In this document: piece after piece, positions 1 to 7,672 of the stretch
Layout of the letters: each line of letters begins with the position of its first letter
Position numbering within the stretch: the stretch's first letter is position 1
DNA from: an uncultured Lachnospiraceae bacterium
Lineage (GTDB): Bacteria > Bacillota > Clostridia > Lachnospirales > Lachnospiraceae
DNA: 25,859 bases
Assembly: GCA_910588885.1 (NCBI GenBank)
Contig: CAJUSQ010000027.1
Coordinates: 1 to 25,859 of the forward strand
Direction: 5' to 3'
Notes under the pieces: model-generated
Seen by the model: only the letters and a program-made list of their open reading frames with translations
The model's database searches: none
What the model was told of the DNA's origin: nothing
Program-made: the position numbers and the translations under genes

Positions 1-660
1 ACGGCCGGGAATACGGACAGCAAGCAATATGCTTATGAAGCCGGAAAGCGGGCGGTTGAGGCTGCATTGGAGCGGAGAGGCTATCGGGGAACCGTACAGA
101 CGGGGAAGGAACTGGGGTTTTACCGGATCCGTTATAAGGTTCCAAAGGGGCTTCGGGTGGCCGTTCGGGAATGGGGAGTCCAGGTTCCGGGGTATGAAAA
201 GGTGCGCCGGCAGGCAGAGGAGGAATTAAGGGAATTGGGAGCCGTAATCTGCCAGGAAGCGGACGGCGGGGAAGAAGCGGATTATCTGCTGCTTCTGAAC
301 CGGAGCGTGACAGGTATGAAGGCGGGAAGCATTGGGATCCTGCTGGGCAGTTGTGCACGCTTCGGCGTTAGCAAGGTCGGAAGCCGGACACTTATCCAGG
401 GCCGGAAAGGGGCCCGGAGTCTGGGAGGAGCCAAAGTCCGGGTAAAGCAGTGCGGCTATTGGAAAAAAGGGGACAGCTTTGTGCCGCGGTTTGCAGGGCT
501 GCCCGGAAGGTTTAAGGGGTATTACAGGCGGGCTTATCTGCCGGTAGAGGTGGATGCGGTCAGTGATGATTTGGCGGTACAAAAGAGAAGGAAAGGGGAG
601 GAAGAAAAAAAGCTCATTATAGAGCCGTCAGCGGAGGTAATGGTACATGGAACGAAGTGA
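1..660 (+). CDS. GT2-family glycosyltransferase, C-terminal part (5' end outside window)
   Basis: The frame is open from base 1, so only the last 219 residues are present. The first visible residues (AGNTDSKQYAYEAGKRAVEA, then GFYRIRY) match the linker that, in long two-domain GT2 enzymes of Firmicutes polysaccharide clusters, precedes a second GT-A domain. What follows is only a remnant of that domain. LLLLN fits the acceptor-side strand, and the VGSRTLI and GGAKVRV stretches fit the later strands. The usual start (VSIIIPNKD and VDNxS motifs) and the ED.D motif near the end are missing. The C-terminus is basic, then ends in a short acidic/aliphatic tail. The gene overlaps the next one by 14 bases. 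It probably adds a sugar to a surface glycan at the membrane. Family placement is an inference from motif resemblance, and the active domain would lie upstream of the window. Confidence 0.7.
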   Translation, partial: TAGNTDSKQYAYEAGKRAVEAALERRGYRGTVQTGKELGFYRIRYKVPKGLRVAVREWGVQVPGYEKVRRQAEEELRELGAVICQEADGGEEADYLLLLNRSVTGMKAGSIGILLGSCARFGVSKVGSRTLIQGRKGARSLGGAKVRVKQCGYWKKGDSFVPRFAGLPGRFKGYYRRAYLPVEVDAVSDDLAVQKRRKGEEEKKLIIEPSAEVMVHGTK

Positions 661-1996
661 ATTTCGAAAAGAGATTGTATTTATTGGAGTTTTTGGTATT
701 TTTATATTTATATGGGCATTAAGTCAGCCCTTTAATACGGCCCCGGACGAGCATATGCGGTTTTGGATCTGTAAATATCTGTATCAGTATCATACGCTGC
801 CCCATGGAGGAGATCCCCTTCTTCGGGACGGGATCTGGGGTTACTCCTATGCGTTTTTTCCGATTCTGTCAAATATGCTGAGTGCGGTGTTTATGACAAT
901 GGTATCCTTTATTTCCACCAATGAATTTGTGCTGGTTATGGCAGCCCGTATGGTAAGCCTGCTGTGCGGAGTGGGAACGGCCTGGTTTGTACTGCGGATC
1001 GGGGATGCCCTGTGGGAGGGACGGCGGATTTATAAGTGGATGTTTGCAATTATGACGATGCTGCTGCCTCAAAGTGTATTTCTATTTACTTATATCAATA
1101 ATGACAGCCTGGCCTTGTTGGCTACGGCTATGATTATATATGCCTGGATTCTGGGACAGAAATCCGACTGGTCTTACCGGAGCTGTTTTCTGCTGGCGGC
1201 AGGGATCTGCCTGTGCGCCCTGTCCTATTACAATGCGTACGGGGTGATTCTGGCAAGTATGCTGCTGTTCGGCGGGTATCTGTTTTTAAACTGGCGGGAT
1301 GCCGGGATGCGGGTCCTACTGCTGAAAAAGGGAGCGCTGATTTCGGCTGTGGTACTCTGCGGGATTTCCTGGTGGTTTATCCGGAACGGGATACTCTATG
1401 ACGGGGATATTCTGGGGCTTGCCACCAGTGAAGAGTATTCCCAGATTTACGGCGCCGAACAAGTCAAGCCCTCAAATCGGCAGACGCCCTGTTTGTTAGG
1501 GAAAAATTTGTGGCAGATGCTTTTTGAGGAACGGTGGCTTCGGACTACGGCTTTAAGCTTTATCGGCTGTTTTGGGTATATGACGATCACTTTGAATAAA
1601 TGGATGTATTTGTTTTACGGCGGAGTTGTAGTGGTGGGGCTGGCAGGATGTATGTTATCCTGGCTGCCTGGGAAAGATAAAAGAAAGAGCGAGATAAAAG
1701 AACGTATGTTCATATGGGCGCTGCTGTTGACGGCCATTGTGCCCAATGTCCTGAATATCATACATTCCTATTTTGTGGATTTTGAACCTCAGGGGCGGTA
1801 CAGTATGCCGATGCTGTTTTCCCTGATGGGATTTTCCGTATGGGGCTGGGAAAAACTGGCAAAGGGAAGAAGGGCGGCGCTTTTTGGAATCTTGCTGGTG
1901 TGGACGGTGTTTACGGCTTGTTCGTATCTGTTTTTCCTGATACCGGGGGTCAGAGGACGTATCATAGAACTATTGGTTGCCAATTTCCGGATATAA
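647..1996 (+). CDS. Polytopic membrane protein, GT-C glycosyltransferase-like (DUF2142/ArnT-like)
   Basis: This 449-residue integral membrane protein has about ten to eleven hydrophobic segments, the first at residues 9-25. A PDEH motif (residues 33-36) lies in the loop after the first membrane helix. That is where GT-C transferases carry their acidic catalytic residues, which act on polyprenyl-phosphate-linked sugars outside the membrane. The start ATG follows GGAGGT at 634-639 and overlaps the previous gene by 14 bases, so the two are probably coupled. The neighbours are all surface-glycan genes, which supports a role in transferring or polymerising a sugar on the outer face. A Wzy-like polymerase is an alternative. 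The family match is by architecture and the PDE-H motif only, so substrate and reaction are unknown. Confidence 0.75.
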   Translation: MERSEFRKEIVFIGVFGIFIFIWALSQPFNTAPDEHMRFWICKYLYQYHTLPHGGDPLLRDGIWGYSYAFFPILSNMLSAVFMTMVSFISTNEFVLVMAARMVSLLCGVGTAWFVLRIGDALWEGRRIYKWMFAIMTMLLPQSVFLFTYINNDSLALLATAMIIYAWILGQKSDWSYRSCFLLAAGICLCALSYYNAYGVILASMLLFGGYLFLNWRDAGMRVLLLKKGALISAVVLCGISWWFIRNGILYDGDILGLATSEEYSQIYGAEQVKPSNRQTPCLLGKNLWQMLFEERWLRTTALSFIGCFGYMTITLNKWMYLFYGGVVVVGLAGCMLSWLPGKDKRKSEIKERMFIWALLLTAIVPNVLNIIHSYFVDFEPQGRYSMPMLFSLMGFSVWGWEKLAKGRRAALFGILLVWTVFTACSYLFFLIPGVRGRIIELLVANFRI

Positions 1997-2075
1997 TGTT
2001 AAAATGGGGGAAATGAGTTTGCGGCTTTCCGGCCGCTTCTTATAAACTACAGAAGGAAATGGGCGTGGAGAACGT

Positions 2076-2279
2076 ATGATGAAGGTTTTTATATGTCCAA
2101 GCTGTGGCCGTATGACAGTGGGCTCCCGAAAGAAGGAAGTATCCTGTTCGAAGTGCAACGAAGAAAATATGGAGCGGGCAAAGATTTCTTTTCAGCAGTA
2201 TGCCGCAATGGATGAGCAGAAGAGACGGGATTATTCCGAAAGCTGGCTGTACATACACAATGCTGCAAAGCGAAAATAG
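2076..2279 (+). CDS. Small zinc-ribbon protein in polysaccharide cluster
   Basis: The protein has 67 residues and two CxxC knuckles (CPSC at 7-10, CSKC at 24-27) that can bind one zinc ion. A polar C-terminal half follows, with SFQQYAAMDEQKRRDY and then SWLYIH. There is no signal peptide or membrane segment, so it should be cytoplasmic. GGAG lies about 8 bases before the ATG. It sits 79 bases after the GT-C-like gene and 22 bases before the sugar transferase, on the same strand, so it is most likely part of the operon. From memory, similar small proteins occur beside initiating sugar transferases in other Lachnospiraceae, but I cannot check that here. The function is unknown. Binding to RNA or to a glycosyltransferase is possible. 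Confidence 0.72.
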   Translation: MMKVFICPSCGRMTVGSRKKEVSCSKCNEENMERAKISFQQYAAMDEQKRRDYSESWLYIHNAAKRK

Positions 2280-2301
2280 GATACGGTTTGGAGGCAGGAA
2301 G

Positions 2302-3720
2302 ATGTATAAAAAACAGAAAAAGAGCTGGGTAAAACATCTGGATTTTCTGCTGCTTGATATAGTTTGCCTGGAAGTGGCGTTTTTAGTTTCATATTTTATA
2401 AGGATGCAAGGAGATCTCTATTCGGAGCACTGGATGATGGAAGAGTACCGCAGGCTTGCCCTGGTACTGGCTTTGCTGGATATCTGCCTGGTGTTTTTCT
2501 TTGAGTCCTATACCGGGATCCTAAGGCGGAACAAGATTCAGGAGCTGCAGGCTACAGTGGTTCATTGCGGAACGGTTTTTCTGGCCGTGGTCCTTTATAT
2601 GTGGTCCACGAAGCAGGGGGAGGTCTATTCCCGGCAGATTTTATTCGTATTTTTGGGACTGGCGGTCTTTTTGGAGTATTTCAGCCGCTGCCTGTGGAAG
2701 CGGGTCATCCGTCACCGGATGCTCCACGGGGAGCGTTTTACCAAGCTGATTATTATTACGGATGAACGGTATGCGAAAGAGTGTGTGCAAAGCTTTCAGT
2801 ATGACCGCTACAAGGAATTTGAGGTAAACGGGCTTGTGATTGTGGACAAGGACTGCCGGGGACAGCGGATCTGCGGGGTTCCGGTGGTCGCCTGTGCCGA
2901 CTCCTGCCTGGATTATATCTGTGCCAATGTGGTGGACGAGGTGTTTATCAACGGCAATACCAGGGAGAGCAGCGAGGCGTTGGCCAATGAACTGCTGGAG
3001 CTTGGGGTGACGGTGCATTTTAATCTGGTGCGTTCTTCGGATATCCGGCCCAATAAGATTGTGGAACAGTGCGGGCGCTATCTGGTGCTGACCAGCAGCA
3101 TGAAGATCGCATCCACCCGGCAGCTCTTTGCGAAGCGTGTCATGGATATCTGCGGCAGCCTGGTAGGGCTTTTGCTGGTATGCCTTGCCTTTGTGATTTT
3201 TGCTCCGATTATCAAAATCCAGTCGCCGGGCCCGATTTTTTATGCCCAGACCAGGATCGGGAAGAACGGGCGGAGGTTTAAGTTTTACAAATTCCGCACT
3301 ATGGTGGTGGGAGCCGACGCCATGAAGCAGGATTTGATGAAGCAGAATGAAATGGATGGTTTGATGTTCAAAATAAAAGACGACCCCCGTATTTTCGGAG
3401 TCGGGAAATTTATGCGGAAGTTTTCCGTGGACGAGCTTCCCCAGTTCTGGAATGTGTTTAAGGGGGAAATGAGCCTGGTTGGGACGCGTCCGCCTACGGA
3501 AGAGGAGTTTCGCCATTATGAGCTGCATCATAAGGCCAGGCTGGGCATAAAGCCGGGGCTTACAGGGATGTGGCAGGTCAGTGGGAGAAGTGACATCCGG
3601 AATTTCGAGGAGATCGTGGGATTGGATACGTATTACATTTCCAACTGGTCTTTGGGCATGGATGTCCGCATCCTTTTTAAAACGATCGGGGTTGTACTAA
3701 CAGGAAAAGGGTCATCATGA
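2302..3720 (+). CDS. Polyprenyl glycosylphosphotransferase (initiating sugar transferase)
   Basis: This enzyme transfers a sugar-1-phosphate from a nucleotide sugar to undecaprenyl phosphate, the first step of lipid-linked glycan assembly at the inner face of the membrane. It has 472 residues. Four N-terminal membrane segments lie within roughly residues 10-145, followed by a soluble Rossmann-like middle domain. Next come a hydrophobic re-entrant helix and the catalytic Bac_transf domain, with KFYKFRTM, DELPQFWNVFKGEMSLVGTRPP-type and KPGLTGMWQVSGRS motifs. The ATG at 2302 was chosen because GGAGGCAGGAAG lies directly before it. An earlier in-frame ATG at 2200 falls inside the zinc-ribbon gene and adds residues foreign to the family. 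The stop overlaps the next start (ATGA). Whether the sugar is galactose, glucose or another cannot be read from the sequence. Confidence 0.93.
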   Translation: MYKKQKKSWVKHLDFLLLDIVCLEVAFLVSYFIRMQGDLYSEHWMMEEYRRLALVLALLDICLVFFFESYTGILRRNKIQELQATVVHCGTVFLAVVLYMWSTKQGEVYSRQILFVFLGLAVFLEYFSRCLWKRVIRHRMLHGERFTKLIIITDERYAKECVQSFQYDRYKEFEVNGLVIVDKDCRGQRICGVPVVACADSCLDYICANVVDEVFINGNTRESSEALANELLELGVTVHFNLVRSSDIRPNKIVEQCGRYLVLTSSMKIASTRQLFAKRVMDICGSLVGLLLVCLAFVIFAPIIKIQSPGPIFYAQTRIGKNGRRFKFYKFRTMVVGADAMKQDLMKQNEMDGLMFKIKDDPRIFGVGKFMRKFSVDELPQFWNVFKGEMSLVGTRPPTEEEFRHYELHHKARLGIKPGLTGMWQVSGRSDIRNFEEIVGLDTYYISNWSLGMDVRILFKTIGVVLTGKGSS

Positions 3721-4481
3721 CGGATCTATCAATTGCCATTGTGGCATACAACAATGAAGAAGATGTGCGGCAGGCGGTAGGGTCGATTGTCAGCCATACC
3801 GGCCTTAAGCTGAAAAAAAAGCTATATATCGTGGATAACAGCAGCAGGCCCAACGGGCTTTCTTCTCTGCCGGAGGAATACGGGGAATTGTCGTATTTTA
3901 AGATGCCTGAAAATCTGGGCTTCGGGGAGGGGCATAATTATGTGCTGCCCCTGCTGGATTCTAAGTATCATGCCATTGTGAACCCGGATATCCTGCTGAC
4001 GGAGGACAGTCTTTCGACTCTGACGGAATTTCTGGAAAACAGCGGCGCAGGAATGGCGGTTCCGCGGCTGGCAGGGACGGACGGGAAGCTTCAGGCCGTA
4101 TATCGGAGAGAGGTTACGGTACTGGATCTTTTCGTACGTATGTTCGTTCCGTTTTGGTTCCGGAAACGGCAGGCATACCATACGATGCAGGATATGGATT
4201 ATCAGAAGCCGTTTTTGGTGCCTTTTGCCCAGGGGAGCTTCCTGGTAGTTCGGACAGAGCTGTTTGTCAGGCTTGGCGGGTTTGATTCCCGCTATTTCAT
4301 GTATATGGAGGATGTGGATTTGTGCAGGCGGGTCAATGACTGCAGCAGCCTGTATTATTGCCCGGATACCCAGGTGATCCATCGTTGGGAACGGGGATCG
4401 AAAAAGGATCCCGGACTCCTAGCGGAGCATATCAAGTCCATGTTCCGCTATTTCCGGAAGTGGGGGTGGAAGCTATGGTAG
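3717..4481 (+). CDS. GT2 glycosyltransferase, WbbL-like (probable rhamnosyltransferase)
   Basis: This 254-residue soluble GT-A enzyme has IVAYNN at the N-terminus, VDNSS near residue 40 and NPDI near residue 90, which replaces the DxD metal site as in WbbL-like enzymes. LGGFD and FMYMEDVDLCRR follow at about 190-205, where the ED pair is the usual catalytic-base region. WbbL-type enzymes add rhamnose to a GlcNAc-diphospho-lipid acceptor, and this gene directly follows the initiating transferase with an ATGA overlap. That fits the second sugar of the repeat unit, but donor and acceptor are inferred. The stop overlaps the next start by seven bases, so the three genes are likely translated in series. 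No membrane segment is seen, so peripheral membrane attachment is expected. Confidence 0.9.
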   Translation: MTDLSIAIVAYNNEEDVRQAVGSIVSHTGLKLKKKLYIVDNSSRPNGLSSLPEEYGELSYFKMPENLGFGEGHNYVLPLLDSKYHAIVNPDILLTEDSLSTLTEFLENSGAGMAVPRLAGTDGKLQAVYRREVTVLDLFVRMFVPFWFRKRQAYHTMQDMDYQKPFLVPFAQGSFLVVRTELFVRLGGFDSRYFMYMEDVDLCRRVNDCSSLYYCPDTQVIHRWERGSKKDPGLLAEHIKSMFRYFRKWGWKLW

Positions 4482-5353
4482 CACAGATCCCGTTATGTTC
4501 GGAAATAGGGGCGGAGGAAGCCGGGCAGGGGGAGGCCGCAGGAAGAGCGGAAGCGCAGGAAGGCCGGGTTCGGATTTCCGTGGCAATTCCGGCCTATAAC
4601 GGTGGCCGGTTCCTGAAAGAACAGCTGGATTCGATTTTGGGGCAGCTTTCGGGCGCGGATGAGGTGCTGGTTTCCGACGACGGTTCTTCCGACGATACCC
4701 TGTCGATTCTTTCGGAATATGAAAAAAAATGGGGGGATCTTTCCGGAAAACCTGCCGGGAAGCCTTCGGAAGATAAGAAGGGCGACCCGGTTCTGCGGGT
4801 GCTGAAAGGGCCCGGCAAAGGGGTGAAGCAGAATGTGGGATTTGCCCTGTCCCATTGCAGGGGAGCTTACATTTTCCTGGCGGATCAGGATGATATCTGG
4901 ATGCCGGACAAGGTGGCTCAGGTGATGGAGATTTTTGAAAGGCACCGGGCGGGGCTGGTGATCCATGACGCAGTGGTGTTTGCAGAAGAGATCGGGAAGC
5001 CTTTGATGGCGTCTTTTTTCCGGTTCCGGGGGGCGAAGGCCGGGATTGTGAAGAATTTCACAAAGAACAGCTACATCGGCTGCTGTATGGCTTTTCGCCG
5101 GGAATTGCTGAAGCAGGCGCTGCCCATTCCGGATCGGATTGAGATGCATGACCAGTGGATCGGTATTTTAAATGATTTTTATTATAAAAATTCGTATTTT
5201 TATGAAAAGCCCCTTATATATTACCGCAGACATGGGGAGAATAATTCCGGGCTGACCCATTATGGGCCTGTGAAAATGATACGGAACCGCCTGGTGTTTC
5301 TGTGGAACTTTTTAAAACGTATTTTATTTGAGAATAGGAAGTGGAAGAAATGA
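4475..5353 (+). CDS. GT2 glycosyltransferase, rhamnosyltransferase-like
   Basis: This 292-residue GT-A enzyme has a typical N-terminal core (ISVAIPAYNGGRFLKEQLDS, then VSDDGSSDDT) and the DQDD metal site at residues 137-140. GCCMAFRR and HDQWIG further on are features of the RfbF-like L-rhamnosyltransferase group. The chosen start overlaps the previous stop (ATGGTAG) and follows a G-rich ribosome site. A longer in-frame reading from 4358 lies wholly inside the upstream gene. Two things are odd. There is an alanine/glutamate/glycine-rich tail of about 30 residues before the first strand, and a lysine/proline-rich insertion at about residues 84-104. The gene ends in an ATGA overlap with wecE. 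The sugar specificity is uncertain. Confidence 0.88.
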   Translation: MVAQIPLCSEIGAEEAGQGEAAGRAEAQEGRVRISVAIPAYNGGRFLKEQLDSILGQLSGADEVLVSDDGSSDDTLSILSEYEKKWGDLSGKPAGKPSEDKKGDPVLRVLKGPGKGVKQNVGFALSHCRGAYIFLADQDDIWMPDKVAQVMEIFERHRAGLVIHDAVVFAEEIGKPLMASFFRFRGAKAGIVKNFTKNSYIGCCMAFRRELLKQALPIPDRIEMHDQWIGILNDFYYKNSYFYEKPLIYYRRHGENNSGLTHYGPVKMIRNRLVFLWNFLKRILFENRKWKK

Positions 5354-6480
5354 TACATTTTAACGAACCGCCCTTTACCGGGAAGGAAATGGAGTATATG
5401 AGACAGGCTGTGGAGAACAGCCACATCTGCGGAGACGGGATTTTTACAAAAAAATGCCATGCCTGGCTGGAGGAGCGGACGCATTCCCCCAAGGCTTTAC
5501 TGACGACCTCCTGTACCCATGCGCTGGAAATGGCTGCGCTGCTGTTGGATATTCAGCCGGGGGATGAGGTGATCATGCCCTCTTATACCTTCGCTTCCAC
5601 GGCGGACGCTTTCGTTATGCGGGGGGCCAGGATTGTTTTTGTGGATATCCGGCCGGATACGATGAACCTGGACGAGAATCTGATTGAGGACGCCATTTCC
5701 GAAAGGACCCGGGCTATTGTGGTCATGCATTATGCTGGGGTGGCCTGTGAAATGGATACCATTATGAAGATTGCGGATAAATACAAAATCCCGGTGGTGG
5801 AGGATGCGGCCCAGGCTGTAATGAGCAGCTATAAGGGGGTTCCCCTGGGAAGCATCGGGGATTATGGCTGCTATTCCTTCCATGAGACGAAGAACTATTC
5901 CATGGGAGAGGGCGGGGCGATCCTGATCCGGGATGCTGCCAACCGGGACCGGGCAGAGATTATCCGGGAAAAGGGCACCGACCGAAGCAAGTTCTGGCGG
6001 GGCGAAGTGGATAAGTATACCTGGGTGGACTTTGGGTCTTCCTATCTGCCCAGCGATTTAAACGCCGCTTACCTTTGGGCGCAGCTGGAGCAGGCGGATG
6101 AGATCAATGACAAACGGCTGAAATTATGGGATATTTATTATGAAGAACTGAAGGAGTTGGCCGGGGAAGGCTTTTTGGAGCTTCCGGTGGTTCCGGAGGG
6201 CTGCCAGCATAACGCACATATGTTCTACATAAAAACCGACGACATTGAACAGCGAAGCGCGTTGATTGGTTTTTTGAAGGAGCGGGGGATTGGGGCGGTA
6301 TTCCATTATATTCCGCTTCATACGGTGGCAGCCGGGAAAAAATACGGCGTATTCCACGGGGAGGACCGTTATAGCACCAGGGAAAGCGAACGCTTGCTGC
6401 GGCTGCCCCTGCACTCCCATGTGTCCGAGGAGGATGCGTACACCGTTTGCAGAGGGTTAAAGGAATTTTACCGGAAGTAA
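5350..6480 (+). CDS. wecE: dTDP-4-amino-4,6-dideoxygalactose transaminase (WecE/RffA type)
   Basis: This PLP-dependent aminotransferase of the DegT/DnrJ/EryC1 family uses glutamate to convert a dTDP-4-keto-6-deoxyhexose into the 4-amino sugar, dTDP-Fuc4N in E. coli. The 376-residue length matches WecE. The N-terminus MIHFNEPPFTGKE closely resembles WecE. TTSCTHALEMAALLL, EDAAQ (Asp152) and SFHETKN with the Schiff-base Lys181 are present. I prefer the ATG at 5350, which gives an ATGA overlap with the upstream gene and the family's usual N-terminus. A GTG at 5341 would add three residues. The dTDP-glucose synthase and dehydratase that make its substrate are not in the window. The product probably feeds the glycosyltransferases here, especially the ArnC/GtrB-like enzyme next door. 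Confidence 0.9.
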   Translation: MIHFNEPPFTGKEMEYMRQAVENSHICGDGIFTKKCHAWLEERTHSPKALLTTSCTHALEMAALLLDIQPGDEVIMPSYTFASTADAFVMRGARIVFVDIRPDTMNLDENLIEDAISERTRAIVVMHYAGVACEMDTIMKIADKYKIPVVEDAAQAVMSSYKGVPLGSIGDYGCYSFHETKNYSMGEGGAILIRDAANRDRAEIIREKGTDRSKFWRGEVDKYTWVDFGSSYLPSDLNAAYLWAQLEQADEINDKRLKLWDIYYEELKELAGEGFLELPVVPEGCQHNAHMFYIKTDDIEQRSALIGFLKERGIGAVFHYIPLHTVAAGKKYGVFHGEDRYSTRESERLLRLPLHSHVSEEDAYTVCRGLKEFYRK

Positions 6481-6549
6481 CGGAACCGGGATATTTGATT
6501 TGGAAATAAGTTTGTCGGAAATTATTTTTACAGGAAACAGAGGACTGTT

Positions 6550-7485
6550 ATGAAGACCTTATCATTTGTGATACCTTGCTATAATTCGGAAAAAACCATC
6601 GGCCATGTGGTGGCGGAAATCGACGGCGCCTTTGGTGGGAATGACCGATATGAGTACGAAATCATACTGGTGAACGACGCGTCCCCCAAGGACAATACCT
6701 GGGGAGAAATCCGCAGGCTGGCGGAGGAAAATCCACGGGTTACGGCGGTGAACCTGTCCCGGAATTTCGGGCAGGACAGCGCGCTGATGGCCGGATATTC
6801 CGTGGCGGTGGGGGAATACATCGTTTCGTTGGACGATGACGGGCAGAATCCGGCTGCGGAAGCCTGGAAGCTGCTGGATAAGATAGAGGAAGGCTGGGAT
6901 GTGGTGTTTGGGAAGTACGCCCACAAAAAACACAGCGCATTTAAGAATTTCGGCAGCCGGGTAAATGACAAAATGGCCCAGATCCTGCTGAACAAGCCAA
7001 AGGACCTTAGGCTCTGCAGTTATTTTGCCATGGACCGTTTTGTGGTGGACGAAATGCTGAAGGACCGGAATTCCTTCCCTTATATCTGGGGCCTGATCCT
7101 GCGGACCACCGACCGGATTACCAATGTATACATTGACCATCGGGTGCGGGAGGAAGGAAAATCTAATTTTACGATTATCAAATGCCTGAAGGTCTGGATG
7201 AACGGTTTTATTGCTTTTTCCGTGAAACCTTTGCGTTTCTCGGCAGTGATGGGCACTTTGGTGGCCTGCCTGGGATTTCTCTACGGCATCTATGTGGTGA
7301 TCCAGGCCCTTTTGAGCCGGGAGCCCGTGGAGGGCTGGAGCTCCATGATGACGGCGATTTTGCTGCTGGGAGGGATTATTCTGATGATGCTGGGGCTTTT
7401 GGGGGAATACATCGGCCGTATGAATATCAACCTCAATAATACGCCCCAGTATATTATCCGGGATATCCACAGGGGGGAGAAGTAG
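6550..7485 (+). CDS. Polyprenyl-phosphate glycosyltransferase, ArnC/GtrB/DPM1-like GT2
   Basis: This family transfers a sugar from a nucleotide donor to undecaprenyl phosphate on the cytoplasmic face. The protein has 311 residues: a GT-A domain (VIPCYNSEKT, VNDASPKDNT, NLSRNFGQDSALMAGY, then the DDDGQNP metal site), a VREEGKSNFT acceptor-loop motif, and two C-terminal membrane helices at about 230-250 and 265-290. LLGEYIGR after the last helix is a hallmark shared with ArnC and GtrB. It lies 69 bases after wecE, whose product is a plausible donor sugar. A GtrA-type flippase, the usual partner, is encoded further on at 10800. The ribosome site is a modest GAGG. The sugar carried is inferred from context only. 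Confidence 0.88.
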   Translation: MKTLSFVIPCYNSEKTIGHVVAEIDGAFGGNDRYEYEIILVNDASPKDNTWGEIRRLAEENPRVTAVNLSRNFGQDSALMAGYSVAVGEYIVSLDDDGQNPAAEAWKLLDKIEEGWDVVFGKYAHKKHSAFKNFGSRVNDKMAQILLNKPKDLRLCSYFAMDRFVVDEMLKDRNSFPYIWGLILRTTDRITNVYIDHRVREEGKSNFTIIKCLKVWMNGFIAFSVKPLRFSAVMGTLVACLGFLYGIYVVIQALLSREPVEGWSSMMTAILLLGGIILMMLGLLGEYIGRMNINLNNTPQYIIRDIHRGEK

Positions 7486-7575
7486 GGAGAAGGAGCCGGC
7501 GCTCCCCTGCAGCGCAGTGCACGGAATGAACAGTAACTCCGGTTCTGCCTTTATGAAAATTTAAGAAAATTTGAA

Positions 7576-7604
7576 TTGTTTTCTTGCAAGGATTGAGGTA
7601 AGAT
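7576..7604 (+). promoter_or_regulatory. Candidate sigma-A promoter for the LCP gene
   Basis: The best fit is TTGTTT at 7576-7581 and TAAGAT at 7599-7604, with a 17-base spacer. An overlapping alternative is TTGCAA (7584-7589) and TACTAT (7606-7611) with 16 bases. The rest of the 187-base gap (7486-7672) holds only a small GGAGC/GCTCC hairpin near 7492 with no T-run. Confidence 0.5.
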
Positions 7605-7672
7605 ATACTATATGTCAAAAATTGGGTATATGCGGGATATGGAGTGCATATATAGTCTGAGAGGAAGAAAGT

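Noticed and set aside
2021..2036. GCGGC/GCCGC hairpin after the GT-C-like gene
   Set aside because: The stem is only 5 bp and lacks a T-run, so it is not a convincing terminator.
2200..2301. Longer N-terminus for the sugar transferase
   Set aside because: It overlaps the zinc-ribbon gene, and the extra residues do not fit the family; ATG 2302 has a clear ribosome site.
2641..3531. Long reading frame (296 codons) on the - strand
   Set aside because: It lies opposite the well-supported sugar transferase, has no ribosome site and its product shows no domain; it is a codon-bias shadow.
6562..7470. Long reading frame (302 codons) on the - strand
   Set aside because: It is fully antisense to the ArnC/GtrB-like gene and is biased to His, Gln and Pro, like other shadows here.
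7492..7505. GGAGC/GCTCC hairpin after the ArnC/GtrB-like gene
   Set aside because: It is short and is followed by GC-rich sequence, with no T-run.
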